Notes: generated by a model from the letters alone, not told the origin. DNA of 64,000 nt from Epiperipatus broadwayi (GCA_028023455.1 JAQFVV010000030.1:4420501-4484500); one strand, 5' to 3'. Positions 49,045-60,400 are shown, counted from the stretch's first letter. A program made the numbers and translations.

Positions 49045-49430
49045 TTAATAAAATATGTAAAAAAAAACATTAAATTAGTACAAGTTCTCATTCTATATCA
49101 ATCCTAATCTCATACAGGATTATCAGTGTGAGTGAATAATCTCTTAATTAACAAAGCAGACAATAGAAAAAGAAAGGGAGGGTGGAAGAAATTACAGAGC
49201 ATTCTTATGATTGGTAAAATAAAGTTAAAACAATCCCTTAGGAATATAACCAAGTACAACTATTACAGACACAAATTTTATCCAGAATGGTATAGCTAAA
49301 GATCTCTCCATCATATCTCAACTATATTTGTTCTTGGGTTTGAATGACTTATAATCATTTATCTGACCAACTATTTTATTTTTTACTTTACTAAAAAAAA
49401 TTCTGAAAAATATTAAAAAGATACAAGCAG
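49045..49430. other. No recognisable feature
   Basis: AT-rich, nothing recognised. Confidence 0.4.
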
Positions 49431-49435
49431 TTTTT

Positions 49436-49522
49436 CCAAGTGTCATAGCATCGGCCGGGACGCGAACCCGGGCAACTGCTTGTAAGGCAGTCGTGCTGAC
49501 ATCTCAACCACCAATGCAAGAC
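49436..49522 (-). mobile_element. tRNA-derived SINE (family 1), near-perfect cloverleaf
   Basis: Minus-strand tRNA-like body 49517-49448: acceptor GCATTGG pairs 7/7 with CCGATGC (one G-U), UAC in the anticodon place, B box GGGTTCGCGTCCC. Followed by TATGACAC and a short A-rich tail. Duplication ACAAGCAGTTTT (about 49424-49435)/ACAAGCCGTTTT (about 49521-49532), one mismatch. The least decayed copy. Confidence 0.9.
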
Positions 49523-49539
49523 AAGCCGTTTTCATTATT

Positions 49540-49712
49540 AAAACAAGCAAAACTCACTAGACATATTACCACTCAGTGCAAAGAGAAATCAATGGATGCC
49601 AGTAGGCTTGTTCATAAAATCTTCATCTAGTGCCTATTCATCCAATATCCCCAGACTAGTTTCTGGCTAAGAGCAAACATAGTGATCATGTGGTGTTTAT
49701 TGGCAGTTTTCA
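49540..49712 (+). mobile_element. Foldback element, left arm with ribozyme scrap
   Basis: Left arm to CCAATATCCCCAGACTAGTTTCTGGC (3' half of a minus-strand hammerhead), then a jump to the outer end (AGTGATCATGTGGTGTTTATTGGC). Inserted next to the SINE at 49.5 kb. Confidence 0.7.
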
Positions 49713-49719
49713 TTATGTC

Positions 49720-50305
49720 AGTTCAAGTTTCAAAAAGTGATAAACATTAACCATCTTTTCAAGCACACAAACACACACATAATTAGATTAATGCAAAAAT
49801 ATTCTGATAGAAAGTAGATGCAAGAAATGATTAAGCAACCACCTACTGCTTTATTTAACACTTTTATGAATCTACCACTGAAATTGGTTGACTTGTATAA
49901 AATAATTATTTCGTTTTACTCAGGTAATCATTTATTTAAACATAAAATTAATATTTTTGAGGTCGAAAGCAAAATCACGAAAATTAATTTCTTTAGGTTT
50001 TTTTTACAAATGTCATTGAAATATGTTTTAATAGATTTGATATCTAAATTTTATCAAATAAGAAACTATCAGAAAAGAAGAAAAAAAACCTGGTTTTCTA
50101 AAAATGACAAGTTTAAAATATTGCTTCTCTATTTAAAATTGTATTAATATTTTTTAAAGCTTAAGCACTGTACCTCACCATAAATATCAAAAACACATTC
50201 ATTTCTGTGATGTCTGAATTCATTTTATTGATAATTATCATTTATTCAATTTGGAAATCTTCCAAACTTTATGTATTTACAAATTGGATCATTGCATAAT
50301 ATGAT
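49720..50305. other. No recognisable feature
   Basis: AT-rich; the 109-codon frame at 49818 has no domain or composition that I recognise. Confidence 0.45.
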
Positions 50306-50322
50306 AAAATAAAGCAATGTCC

Positions 50323-50430
50323 AAGCGTTGTTAGCCGAGATGTCATCACAGCTGCCTTGCAAGCAAGTAGTTGGTTGCAGACGGTTGTGGGTTTGCATCC
50401 TGGCCGATGCTATGACATATTAAAAAAAAA
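50323..50430 (+). mobile_element. tRNA-derived SINE (family 1, long-variable-arm subfamily)
   Basis: GCGTTGTTAGCCGAGATGTC, UGC in the anticodon place (CTTGCAAG), an expanded variable region (AGTAGTTGGTTGCAGACGG), B box GGGTTTGCATCCTGG, CCGATGCTATGACATATT, poly-A. Perfect duplication AAATAAAGCAATGTCC on both sides (about 50307-50322 and 50430-50444). Confidence 0.9.
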
Positions 50431-50689
50431 ATAAAGCAATGTCCATCAAATCATTATTGGTTACAAGTAAAAGTTCAGGTTTAATCTGATTAAATATTTA
50501 TCTATTCCTTTACAGTTCATATTAGTCAAAAGTATCATTTTGTTCTTTATCCTCACATTTTACTGTTAAACCTTTACAACCATAGTGAATTATCGAAAAT
50601 ACCATTGCTTGAACAATTCTGATCTTTATTTTTAAAATATTTATTTAATCTTAACTTTTCCTTTTTTGCATTGCCTTAATTAATTAATC

Positions 50690-50930
50690 CGTTTTTATAA
50701 CAATTCTTTATTTTTAGTACAATGCTTACATATCACCCATCTATCAACAGTTTTGATTGCCCCTGCAATCTTCTACAGAACTTTTTAAAAAGCAAAAAGG
50801 AAGGTGGGAAGTAAAGAAGATTAAAAAGTTCTGAAGAAGATTGCAGGGGCAATTGAAACTATTGTTAGATGGGTGATATGTAAGCATTGTACTAAAGTAA
50901 AGGATTGTTATAAAAAACGGATTAAATATT
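50690..50930. repeat. Palindrome of two hammerhead-like units
   Basis: Arms about 50694-50790 and 50828-50925 are inverted copies carrying AGAAGATTGCAGGGGCAAT and ATGGGTGATATGTAAGCATT, with a ~38 bp spacer. Right arm on + has CTGAAGA, hairpin ATTGC/GCAAT and GAAAC in hammerhead order; helix I and the cleavage dinucleotide are poor. Related to 4.9 kb. Confidence 0.6.
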
Positions 50931-50934
50931 TATT

Positions 50935-52615
50935 TACTGCTAAAGATCTTGTTTAGCCTTTTATTGAAATTCTATCCAATATCAAACACTATTGTTGTCT
51001 CCCAGACTTTTTGCTAGTGATGGGTGAATCAAGAATGCAAAGATTATAATGACATATATTGTCACTTACAAAGACTGCTGTTTTAATTTTCTTCATATTT
51101 AGTATAACTCATGTTTTTATTGAACTTTCTTGACAAGATGATATCATCAGTTCTTTAGGATTGGTGATATTTCCTCCATTAATCTTGTTTTGAAATTTGC
51201 TTCTAATCTGTTTTTTCATTCTGTATACAGTATGCATCCATAAATGGCAATGTATTTGATTAGCAATCCATTTGTCATTGTAAGTATAATATATTTCAGT
51301 GTAATCTGTTTTAATGTATTCACAAATTGATATTACCCAAAATAACATGAATTTATTTTTGTAAGACATAATCAAATGAATTAAACAATATTATAAAGTC
51401 CATGTTTTTGTTCATTTCAAATTTTTAGGGTTTGTTAGCTATGATCTCTTTGTTCTCAACCGTTCTTGAAATCACATGTTACATTTAGTTATTTTTCCAT
51501 AAAATAATGTAATTATTTCTAATAATTTTAGTATAATTTTACTTTCATATGATGCATGAGAAAGTATTGTAAATCACACAATCTGTGAGGAATGTTTTTG
51601 TTATTATGCAAATATAAATTGATTTTTTTCTGATTGTTTGCCCAAATGACTGGCATAATTTGATCAGCATTTTGATTGATTCTTTTTACTTTCCCATTAA
51701 AGTTCTAATATGTTGCTATCAATTTCTATAGCTTAACTTTTTGACAATAATCAAGATTAATGTACATTCTCTCCATTATTGAGTTTTTCTATGTAGTTGA
51801 TATTATATTTACTAATAATATTTGTTGTATAGCTCCTATTTATTCTCCGGCATTAATGTTTTTAACCTTTGTTATAATCTCTGATATTTTTCAGTAAATC
51901 TGTTCAACTTTAATCTTTTTAGTGATCTAATACAAATCTCTTGAAACATTTATTTTGGTTTCCCTAGATTTTCATTTTAAATGTGTTTTTTTTACAAATA
52001 TTGTTATAACATCGTTATTTATCATGATGATATTTGGAATCTCCAATTTAGTTCTTTCAAAATATTCTCTCTCGTATTACATCTTGGCTTCACTTATTCT
52101 TTTTTTGCAATTACTATTGTATTTCCTGGCTCCCATTTTCATTTTTTCCTGCTTGTACATATCAAAATTTTCAATTTCTCAGATAATTCCCCAAAAGTAA
52201 TATGTATGTTTTCTAAATTATATCTAGAAGTGAATAATGTTGAAGTTTCTCTCAAGGTAATTTAATATTTACACTTGAATAATTAATAAATTATTCTAGG
52301 CTACATTTGCCATTAAAACTGAAGTCTTCTACTGTCAAAAAATGATTTATTTATTTTTTTAAATTTTGCTCAATGAAAAATCCATTGACAAAAATCACTG
52401 AATTCACACGAACTTACTAGTCCTTCTCATATTCACTTTTTGTATTGTTCGCCAGTGTTGCCCTTTTATTTCTAACTTCAGTTTATATAACATCTATAAT
52501 TAGAAATACATCTGTGTAATTTGAACCTGGTTGTAAAACTTTTTTTAAATGTCTAATAATGTTGACTAAGGGTTTACAAAATCAAATTGATATCAGTCAA
52601 TAATTTTCAGAATTA
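50935..52615. other. No firm feature; decayed coding look on minus strand
   Basis: The minus strand between about 52200 and 51100 gives several short protein-like stretches in shifting frames (for example an 88-codon frame ending at 51109), which may be an old transposon gene. I could not assign a family. Confidence 0.3.
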
Positions 52616-52621
52616 TATATA

Positions 52622-52945
52622 GAGACAGTCACATGATCACCAATTCTTAACCTTACACAAGCTATTAAAACAGTAGCAATTCTTTCCATACTATAGTACC
52701 ATCTGATGTAAGCCATAGTAATCAATGGATGCTAAAAGGTTTGTGCATCAAAATCCCAATGTAGTGCCTACTCATGTGATCCTCAACAATGAGGAGTCTT
52801 GAATCTGAGAGCACTGCACACAAATCTTCTAGGATCTATTGTTTAATATGGCTGGCACTAGGTGGCATTATAGTATGGAGAGAATTGCTACTGTTCAACA
52901 GCTTATGTAAGCATAAGAAATAGTGATCATATGATATTTCAGTGG
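52622..52945. mobile_element. Foldback element, diverged short form
   Basis: CACATGATCACCAATTCTTA ... AATCAATGGATGCTAAAAGG left arm, a small centre with GAGTCTTGAATCTGAGAGCA, right tip GTATGGAGAGAATTGCTACTG and outer end ATAGTGATCATATGAT. More diverged than the others (older subfamily). Confidence 0.7.
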
Positions 52946-53340
52946 TTTAACATCAAACTTGGCTAAAGAATAATGGTGACTATGGTTATTAAAAAACCAA
53001 AGACACCAAAATGTACAGATACTGAACTGGGTTCAGGTATCTATGACTATATAAGTAAATGAGCTTAGATTGAAAACATTAGCATGTTTTCATTTTAGAC
53101 TCATAGCTTTATAATTATCTTAAAAGATAAAAGGTAGTGCTAGAGGTTAGCAGTAGATCCAAATATTTAAGAGCAATGCTCTCAGATCCAGGGCTCCTCA
53201 TTTATGAAGGCCACAAGTTAGAAAGTAGTCTGGGAGGACATTAGATAGGAATTTTGATGCACAAACCTTTTAGCATCCATTAATTAATATGGCTTGCACT
53301 GGGTAGTACTACTGTGTGGAGAGAGTTGCTATCGTTAAAA
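52946..53340 (+). mobile_element. Foldback right half with TATA box and dead ribozyme
   Basis: Centre, TATATAA at 53048-53054, and at 53201 TTTATGA where the core CTGATGA should be; GAAAG replaces GAAAC. Right arm to GGAGAGAGTTGCTATCG. Same promoter-ribozyme spacing (~150 bp) but inactive. Confidence 0.7.
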
Positions 53341-53640
53341 TGGCAGTCTTTGCCATATTCTTCATGATAATAAATTTTATCATTTTTCTTTGTTATCCGT
53401 GACTGAAATATCAACCTATATTATTGTGCTTACTACTAAGATATCAATGCATAAGTGTTCCACTTCCTTCTTCAATATATCAAGTTTTCCTTGATTCCTG
53501 TTCTATATATTTTCGAATCCAATATTCATCTTGTGGTTTTGGATTTTTATTTTCCAGATAGTGATGATGTTAAGTGTTCAAGTGAATTTGATTGCCCTGG
53601 ATAACACACACTACCAGTATTAGTAAAAATCCTTCATTCT
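53341..53640 (-). mobile_element. RTE-type LINE endonuclease fragment (5' part)
   Basis: Minus-strand frames give NRNQGKLDILKKEVEHLCIDIL and, after a break, NDKIYYHEEYGKD. These resemble the start of the apurinic-type endonuclease of RTE/BovB-like elements, where N-x-x-x-N-Q-G-K-L-D, IDIL and IYY motifs are conserved. Stops are present. It is the only 5' LINE segment in the window. Confidence 0.5.
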
Positions 53641-53644
53641 TTCT

Positions 53645-55020
53645 TAGTTGAGCACGGAATGCTTCTGACTTTACTTCCAGTACCCACAATCTGATTTTAT
53701 TCTGTCTACTCATTATTTTTAACAACGTTTATGGAAATAGTTTATGTACTGCTTTTACATACTCATTCTGAAATAATGTTGTGCTTATTGTTTGACTGTG
53801 ATCAACTATTGCTAACATCGCATTATATGACTTCTGTGCAATATGCATTTCAATAAGACATTTATAAATACAAACAAAATAAGACAGAAAAAAGAAAAAG
53901 ATTAAAGATTAAAAAGATGGAAACCCTTTTTGAAAGATCGTATATAAAAAAAAAAACGAATTAAGATATATTTCAGAATAAAATAAAACAAAGATGATAA
54001 AATATTGACAAACTCATATTTGATAGTTGTGAGCCCACAAAGTACATACCTTTAATATTATTAGCTTTTTGTCTACAGACATTGAAGATAACCATTCTCA
54101 TTTTCGTATATATAAAGTGACAATTGAAGTTTTTTTAAATCAAAATAATCTGGGCACATCTGGTGTGCTTTACCTAAGTAACTGCTCATGTACATTTTTA
54201 TCAACCATACAATTACAAGGTTTCTTAAGCTATTAACGTTCCTCTTATTACAATGGTTTTACACATTGACGTCTAATGAGAATTGAAATGCACTTTCTTA
54301 TTAAGAGCTTGCTTTTAAAAGTATTACTGGTGACATCACAAGAAATTCAAATATATTCTCGAAACTAATGTTTATTTTAGTTATCTTCGAACATAACAAG
54401 CAAGTGAAGTTTAAGTGAACTTTCCCTAAAAGAAAATGTTTGTTATATATTTCTACGTTCTCCAGAATTTATATTTATTCATCTTTTCTCTATTATTTTA
54501 TTTATCATTTCATTATTAAACAAAGGCTTTTATGTTCTTTTACTTAACAACTATTGTCTTTCTGCTGCATCTTTTAACATTGTACTTTGAATAATTTCCA
54601 CTTTCTATTTTAATTAGTTAGTTTCCGAGTAATGATTTATATTTATTTTATCCTGAAAAGTTTTCTCGATATTCCCTTTTAATTTATCATCTGCTCCAGG
54701 ATGGACATGTGTGGTCTTAATAATTTTTTATATCATTCCTATAATAATAACAGTATGTACAAGTTAGAAGAATGTCATGCTTAAATCAATATTTCTGGGT
54801 GTGATAGATACGATTCTTATACATGTGAAGATACATCCTTAAGTAAATTAAACATAGAAATCTTAGGTCTGTTAATGCTTTAAAAATGACAATAAAACAA
54901 TCTTTATAAGTCTTTTTATGATGATTATTCAAACCACTATTAATTTATCTCCATATTCTGGATATTTCACTAATAATATTTGGAAATTGTTTTTATCTGC
55001 ACTTATTGTATTAAAGATCC
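53645..55020. other. No recognisable feature
   Basis: AT-rich, nothing recognised. Confidence 0.45.
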
Positions 55021-55026
55021 AAGATT

Positions 55027-55110
55027 ATCATCATCATCATCTTCCTCCTCCTCCTCCTCTTTCTCCTCCTCATTATTATTATCATCATCATTATCATCAT
55101 TACCATTTTC
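55027..55110. repeat. Pyrimidine trinucleotide microsatellite
   Basis: (ATC)n, (CCT)n, (ATT)n and (ATC)n blocks in succession; the histidine/proline-rich frame over it is an artefact. Confidence 0.9.
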
Positions 55111-55114
55111 TTCT

Positions 55115-55615
55115 CCCTTTTTTTCTTCATGGCTTCATTTTTAAGAATATATTTGTTCACTTTCTCACTATCTTGTCAGTGCTGAGATTTTTGTATCAGA
55201 TAGACATCCTTCTTCTTGGATATTTATATACTCCCTTCAAGAGCATAAGAACATAACAGAGTAATTACATATTTCTTGAAAATGGAAATAGCCATCTTGT
55301 CAATTTTGCAAAATTATTTTCTTTATATAGAATGTTTATGCTTCTCAAACTAAATTTTTCTCAAAGTGGAAGTCCAAATTTAATCAAAACAAGTTTGTAA
55401 ACAATTTTTATAAATAAAGAGCAATTTTAAGTCTTAGAAATAGTCAATAAACATGCTTATTATTTAGAAATCAAATATTACAGTTGGAAACTGGAAAAAT
55501 AATGATCATTAAAAAATATTTGGTTGTGTTGAAAAAAAAAATTTTTTTTTTATCAGACATTAATTGAAAAAAATGTAATATTAGATTTATTAAATAATTT
55601 AGTTTTTCAAAATGT
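55115..55615. other. No recognisable feature
   Basis: AT-rich, nothing recognised. Confidence 0.4.
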
Positions 55616-55621
55616 GTATGT

Positions 55622-55797
55622 TGTGATGGACATCCTTCAGATCGGCAAAACCATTGGATCCCCCTCTCTACGAATTCTAGTGCTACATGCAGACATTGAT
55701 AATGTTTTCAAAATTGTTGCGCATGTGATGGATGATCCTTCGGATTGGAAAAATCATCAGATCCCCCTCCCTGTAAATTCCAGCACTATGCACTGAC
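55622..55797. repeat. Two direct repeats of ~70 bp, GC-richer than surroundings
   Basis: GTGATGGACATCCTTCAGATCGG...CATTGGATCCCCCTC (55622) recurs as GTGATGGATGATCCTTCGGATTGG...CATCAGATCCCCCTC (55728), ~105 bp apart. In the second unit GATGATCCTTC and GAAAAATCATC can form a hairpin. Unit of an unidentified repeat. Confidence 0.65.
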
Positions 55798-55799
55798 AT

Positions 55800-56630
55800 A
55801 TATAGTGTTGTATCAATATAGTGTAAAAAAAAAGTAAATTGTAAATCAGCCTAGTAATGTTATATTCATTGGTTTTTGACTAGCGACAGAGCCATCAAAT
55901 GGCGTGTGGGGGCAAATTGACGATAACCAAATATTTTGTATAAATAATTTTTATTCTCGAACCATTTTTCCAGCTGTAATACTTGCAGATGAAAAAGAAA
56001 ATTATTTATAGCAAAGGAAACATATCACTATAATGTAAACTAGGAGGTTTAACTTCAAATGCTGGATTTATTCTGCATAACTTGGTGAACCAAGGCTTAT
56101 AATAATTCATCAATATATTCAGTATCACAGTCAGAATGAATGTTAATTTTACATTATTTCCATTATTAAATCCACTATGATTATTAACAGTAAGTTAAAT
56201 TTTTTTAAAAAAATCAATATAATGTCTCTTTTAGCAGTCTCACTTCTTTAGCCCACTTAGCTACATAAATACTTCATTCTCAAAATGTTTTGTTGAAAAC
56301 TGAGTTTCTAGTTGATGACATTTATCGCTTGCATGTGCCAGCAGTGTTTTTGGGTGTTTTCAAATTCAAAATGGCAGCCGAACGCGTACTATATCAGTAC
56401 CCAATAATCTAATCACAACATTAATTGGAATTGAATTCCATTTGATTATAAAATAACATAAAAACAAGGTATTAAATTTAAATATATTAAATGGAAATAA
56501 TCTTAAAATATTGAAATAGTTGGAAAGCATTAGAAATAATTTCATTCCGTCAAAATATATTTGTTGTAGAAATTGCATTTATAATTTATTTGATCAATTA
56601 AAACATTTTTTATAAGTAGAATTTGCAATT
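55800..56630. other. No recognisable feature
   Basis: AT-rich, nothing recognised. Confidence 0.45.
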
Positions 56631-56645
56631 AAAATTAGTGATTGT

Positions 56646-56750
56646 GTCTTGCATTGGTGGTCAAGAGGTCAGTGCGACTGCTTGCACTTGAGGCAGTTGC
56701 CCGGGTTGCGGGTTCACGTCCCGGCCGATGCTATGACACTTAAAAAAAAA
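56646..56750 (+). mobile_element. tRNA-derived SINE (family 1)
   Basis: GTCTTGCATTGGTGGTCAAG, expanded anticodon region (GCTTGCACTTGAGGC), B box GGGTTCACGTCCC, CCGATGCTATGACACTT, poly-A. Perfect 15 bp duplication AAAATTAGTGATTGT at 56631-56645 and 56751-56765. Acceptor stem GCATTGG/CCGATGC pairs fully. Confidence 0.92.
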
Positions 56751-56769
56751 AAAATTAGTGATTGTTCAG

Positions 56770-57180
56770 ATTTACTTATACTTTCTCTCATGCAAATTTT
56801 TTGCATGTTGCTTTATATTTTGATGTAAAACTTCTGTCTTAATTTTACCAATAACGATTAATTTTATATTCCTTGCTTACTCTATGAATGAAATTGTCTT
56901 AAGAACAAAACAACAATGACCTGAATTTTGAATATTTATGGAATTAAAAAACTCGGGGAACAAATTAAGAAATCGAAGTCACCTAAAAGACAATGAAAAT
57001 TTATCCTCAGAGCCGCCCATGAAAAAACAGCCTGAAGTATAATTTTCATGCCAAGAGGGGGGGGGTACCATGTTAAAAAATACTTACATATTAAAAGAAA
57101 TTATCTTATTTGAAGATCTAGAATTATTCCCTCGTTAAAAATTTTTTATTCGAAATGAGAATTCGCTAAAAAAAAGCATT
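56770..57180. other. No recognisable feature
   Basis: A G9 run near 57060; nothing else. Confidence 0.4.
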
Positions 57181-57187
57181 CAAGATC

Positions 57188-57301
57188 GTCAATCGTTGTT
57201 AGCTGAGAGGTCACTGCAGCTGCCTTGCAAGCAAGTAGTTGGTTGCAGATGGCTGTGGCTTCGCCCCCCAGCCAATGCTATGATATATGGAAAAAAAAAA
57301 A
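57188..57301 (+). mobile_element. tRNA-derived SINE (long-variable-arm subfamily)
   Basis: TCGTTGTTAGCTGAGAGGTC, CTTGCAAG anticodon arm, AGTAGTTGGTTGCAGATGG insertion as in the 50.3 kb copy, decayed B box, GCCAATGCTATGATATATGG and poly-A. No clear duplication. Confidence 0.85.
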
Positions 57302-57309
57302 GAATAGAA

Positions 57310-58125
57310 AATATAATGTATTACATTATATATATATATGTATATTTTATTTGCTTACTCAAACATTGATACCATAAAATTTGCAAAAATTAGTACTTAC
57401 ACGTATAAATAATTACGTATTCATTATTACTTATAAATTAGTAATATGACTTAGTGCAATTTTATTGAATCTATATTTTAAATATATATATATTATTTCC
57501 TTGATCGTTTTATTGCGACTCCGTTATTATGCTAATAAAGAGAATCATTCTTTACCTATGTGATTTCATATTAACTTAACCAAAAAATGCATGGCGAAAT
57601 ACTTAAGTACACATGTTGCATCACATAACCATTTGTTGTTTACTTTGCATGTGATAATCATTAGAGGTCAAATTTGGCAAAAAAAAAATAGTTGTGATTA
57701 GCAAGTGATAAATATTTTATATTTTGATTTTCACTGAAAATGTAGATCATGCAGATGCAAGCCCTTTATAAAATGATGGTCCTTGTGCAATCGCACTGCT
57801 CACACCACTCTTGAACTGGTTCTGTTTGTACTTATGAAAGCAGTCAACAACATTGACTGATCTTAAGGAAAAGTCTTAATTAAATATGAAAAAAATTATA
57901 GATTAGGTTTCTTAATATTATCTAAATTTGGTTGATCACCACTATTATCAATGTCATTAGATAATTGTTACATCATTTTGATAACTCCTTTTAATGATTC
58001 ATCATCCTGAAAATTTTGCTTATAGTTTCTTGTTTGATCAGAAGTGTTGAGTGAGTTGTGAACTCAAAAAGCATTAAGTAATTAATAAAGTACTGGATGG
58101 GTAATGCAATCAAACTTCTATAAGG
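57310..58125. other. No recognisable feature
   Basis: AT-rich, nothing recognised. Confidence 0.45.
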
Positions 58126-58127
58126 GA

Positions 58128-58495
58128 CGGTGGGTGGCTAACAGATTTCTCTGGGCATAGTGGCTGAGAGAATCCTGACTCCGTATAAGGAGAAGGCACA
58201 ATGCATCACATCACATAGAACAGTGTATCACATCACATCAGAAAATGGGTTTTTGTTTTTTATGCTGGATTTGGGAAAAGATGAGGGGGATTTAGATATA
58301 AAGGCCATAGAGTTGACAAAGATTATATTGTGGAAATGGGATGGAGAAGGATAGTGAAGAATATGGGAAAAACTTAGGGTAGGGAATGGAAAGGGAAGGG
58401 AAGGGGGGTGGCTAACAGGTTTCTCTGGGCATTGTGGCTGAGAGATTCCTGATTCCTAAAAAGGAGAAGCCATGGTGCATCACATCACATCACTA
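58128..58495 (+). repeat. Two direct repeats with A-box-like motif and ATCAC tail
   Basis: GGTGGCTAACAGRTTTCTCT, GTGGCTGAGAGA, AAGGAGAAG and (ATCAC)n occur at 58131-58235 and 58407-58497. Each copy ends in short ATCAC repeats. Possibly a SINE-like unit (TGGCTGAGAGA resembles an A box), but no convincing B box. The purine-rich stretch 58370-58406 lies between. Confidence 0.6.
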
Positions 58496-58499
58496 TATT

Positions 58500-59640
58500 T
58501 CTAGATAATGATATGCAATAAATATGTTCAGTGACTGATTAACTTTTATGCTATTCAATTTAGTAGTCAAAATGTTGCAAACATCATAAGATAATATTAG
58601 ATTAGCAAGTATATGTTTAATGATCTCAGCTGTTCATATTGCAAGCATTTTTTGTCATGAGAATGGAAATACCAATATTAGGCATCATGATTATTTAACT
58701 CAGATTTGAACGTCACAGTTTGGTTCCAAAAAGAAAAAAATATGTTGTAATGTAGATAAATTTGATTAATAAAGCTGTGACGTCTTTGATGTGTTTTGTA
58801 CATTTCTTAAAATATTTGTAAAATGTATTAAAATGAATGTTTAAAACGTTTGTTTTTGAAAATTTACTACAAGGCTTATTTGAACAAAAAGTTGTTTATT
58901 TTTCTTTTATATTTTATATAATTCTAACATAGCTTTAAACTATTAAAAACTTTACAGCATAAATTCATAAATTATCATCATAAAAAGAATTTTTTAAAAA
59001 AATCAAAACTGAAGCAGTGACAGTAATAAACGAGGAAGCCATTCTAATAAATTTGACAACTCCAAAAGATGTAAAACATTCTTTAGCATTTTATAATTTT
59101 AACATTGCATAAATAAATAGTAAGAGTGTCATTATACGAATTATGGATTCATATATACATATTCAATGATACAAAAGTGTATTCGTAATTTACGGTTTAT
59201 ATTTACAAAATACTTGTAAATATATATTTAACCAATCAAATTCTCATGATCAGTATTGCACGGAGTTATCACTGTTCTAAATATATATTTATGAAATTGT
59301 AATAGTAAATGTATCCATATGCAAAAATGAATACAATTTTAGTGTATGTATAGAGACCAAGTATGGCACACACATATATCAAATATTTTATAGATATGCA
59401 TAGATAGAATATTAATATTTTTATGCTAATCAAATGGAATCATAATAATAATGGTTTGCTGCACATAGGTTGCATAACATTTATGCACTAGAAGTGATAG
59501 ATTGAATTTTGATCCAGAAAACTTCAACTCACTCCAACACTGCATTAAACCTGTGTCGGGCATCAAATTCAAATTCACATAAATCAAAATTAATATTACT
59601 ACATTATGGAAACAATAAAATATTCCTATTACTAAATGAG
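58500..59640. other. No recognisable feature
   Basis: AT-rich, nothing recognised. Confidence 0.45.
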
Positions 59641-59644
59641 TTAT

Positions 59645-59962
59645 TTGAATCATCATCATCAACCATTATCAATCCACTGCAGGATGAAAGTCTCTCCAAG
59701 TTCAAACCATCTCCGATCTTTAGCTTCTCTTCTTCACAGCACCCTTGCACACTTTCTTATTTCATCCATCCACCTCACACGTGGTCTCTTTCTGAGTCTT
59801 TTAGAATCTCTTGGAAATCCCGTTTAAGATTTCAATTGTCCACCTATTATCATCTCTTCTAGCAATATGTCCAGCCCAACTCCACTTTAGTCTTTTAATT
59901 TTTTCAATGAGGTCAATAACACATGTTTGTTCTCTTACCCATATATTGTGTTTTCAATACAA
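59645..59962 (-). mobile_element. RTE-type LINE, 3' end only
   Basis: The complement encodes the last ~100 residues of the RTE ORF (a KIKRLKWSWAGHIARRDDNR-like stretch near 59870, a KRPRKRPHVRWMDEI-like stretch near 59780, a RWFELGETF-like end) and finishes in the (GATGAT)n tract at 59650. Severely 5'-truncated, starting at ~59962. Better preserved than the 28.7 kb copy. Confidence 0.85.
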
Positions 59963-59964
59963 TT

Positions 59965-60400
59965 ATATAAAGTCAAATGTATGCATGCTAAGTTTTTTTC
60001 AAAAACAACTTGAAAAATAAGATATTATAAGTATGCAGTTGCAAGCACTTGGTCAATATTAGTGAGGATGAATATGAAATATATATCAACTATAAATGAA
60101 AACATTATATATATATATATAGTTAGTTAGATTTCTATTCATGGATTAATAATGATTATTAATTATAGCTGAAATCTAAAACAAAAACACGAGTTATTTG
60201 AAACAGCCAATTTCTATTAGAAAATTGCAAAAAGTATCACGTGATTAAAAAAAAAAAAGAATCTAATCATAGCTAATTAGGATTACATAAAGATATTATA
60301 AATTTAAAAAAAGATACGTTTGCATTTAAAAATGTAATTAATTGGTTTTTTTATGAATGAATATATATATTATTTTTATTTTTAATCCATTTGTTTTTTA
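59965..60400. other. No recognisable feature
   Basis: AT-rich, nothing recognised. Confidence 0.4.

Noticed and set aside
51955-52265. Two hydrophobic frames that could suggest membrane proteins
   Set aside because: T-rich DNA always yields F/L/I-rich translations; no start context, homology or codon signal.
54918-55256. 112-codon His/Pro-rich frame
   Set aside because: Driven by the ATC/CCT microsatellite at 55.03-55.11 kb.
55728-55797. Hammerhead on the minus strand (CTGATGA near GAAGG)
   Set aside because: CTGATGA is present but there is no helix II between it and a GAAA, and A15.1 is missing; it is part of a simple hairpin.
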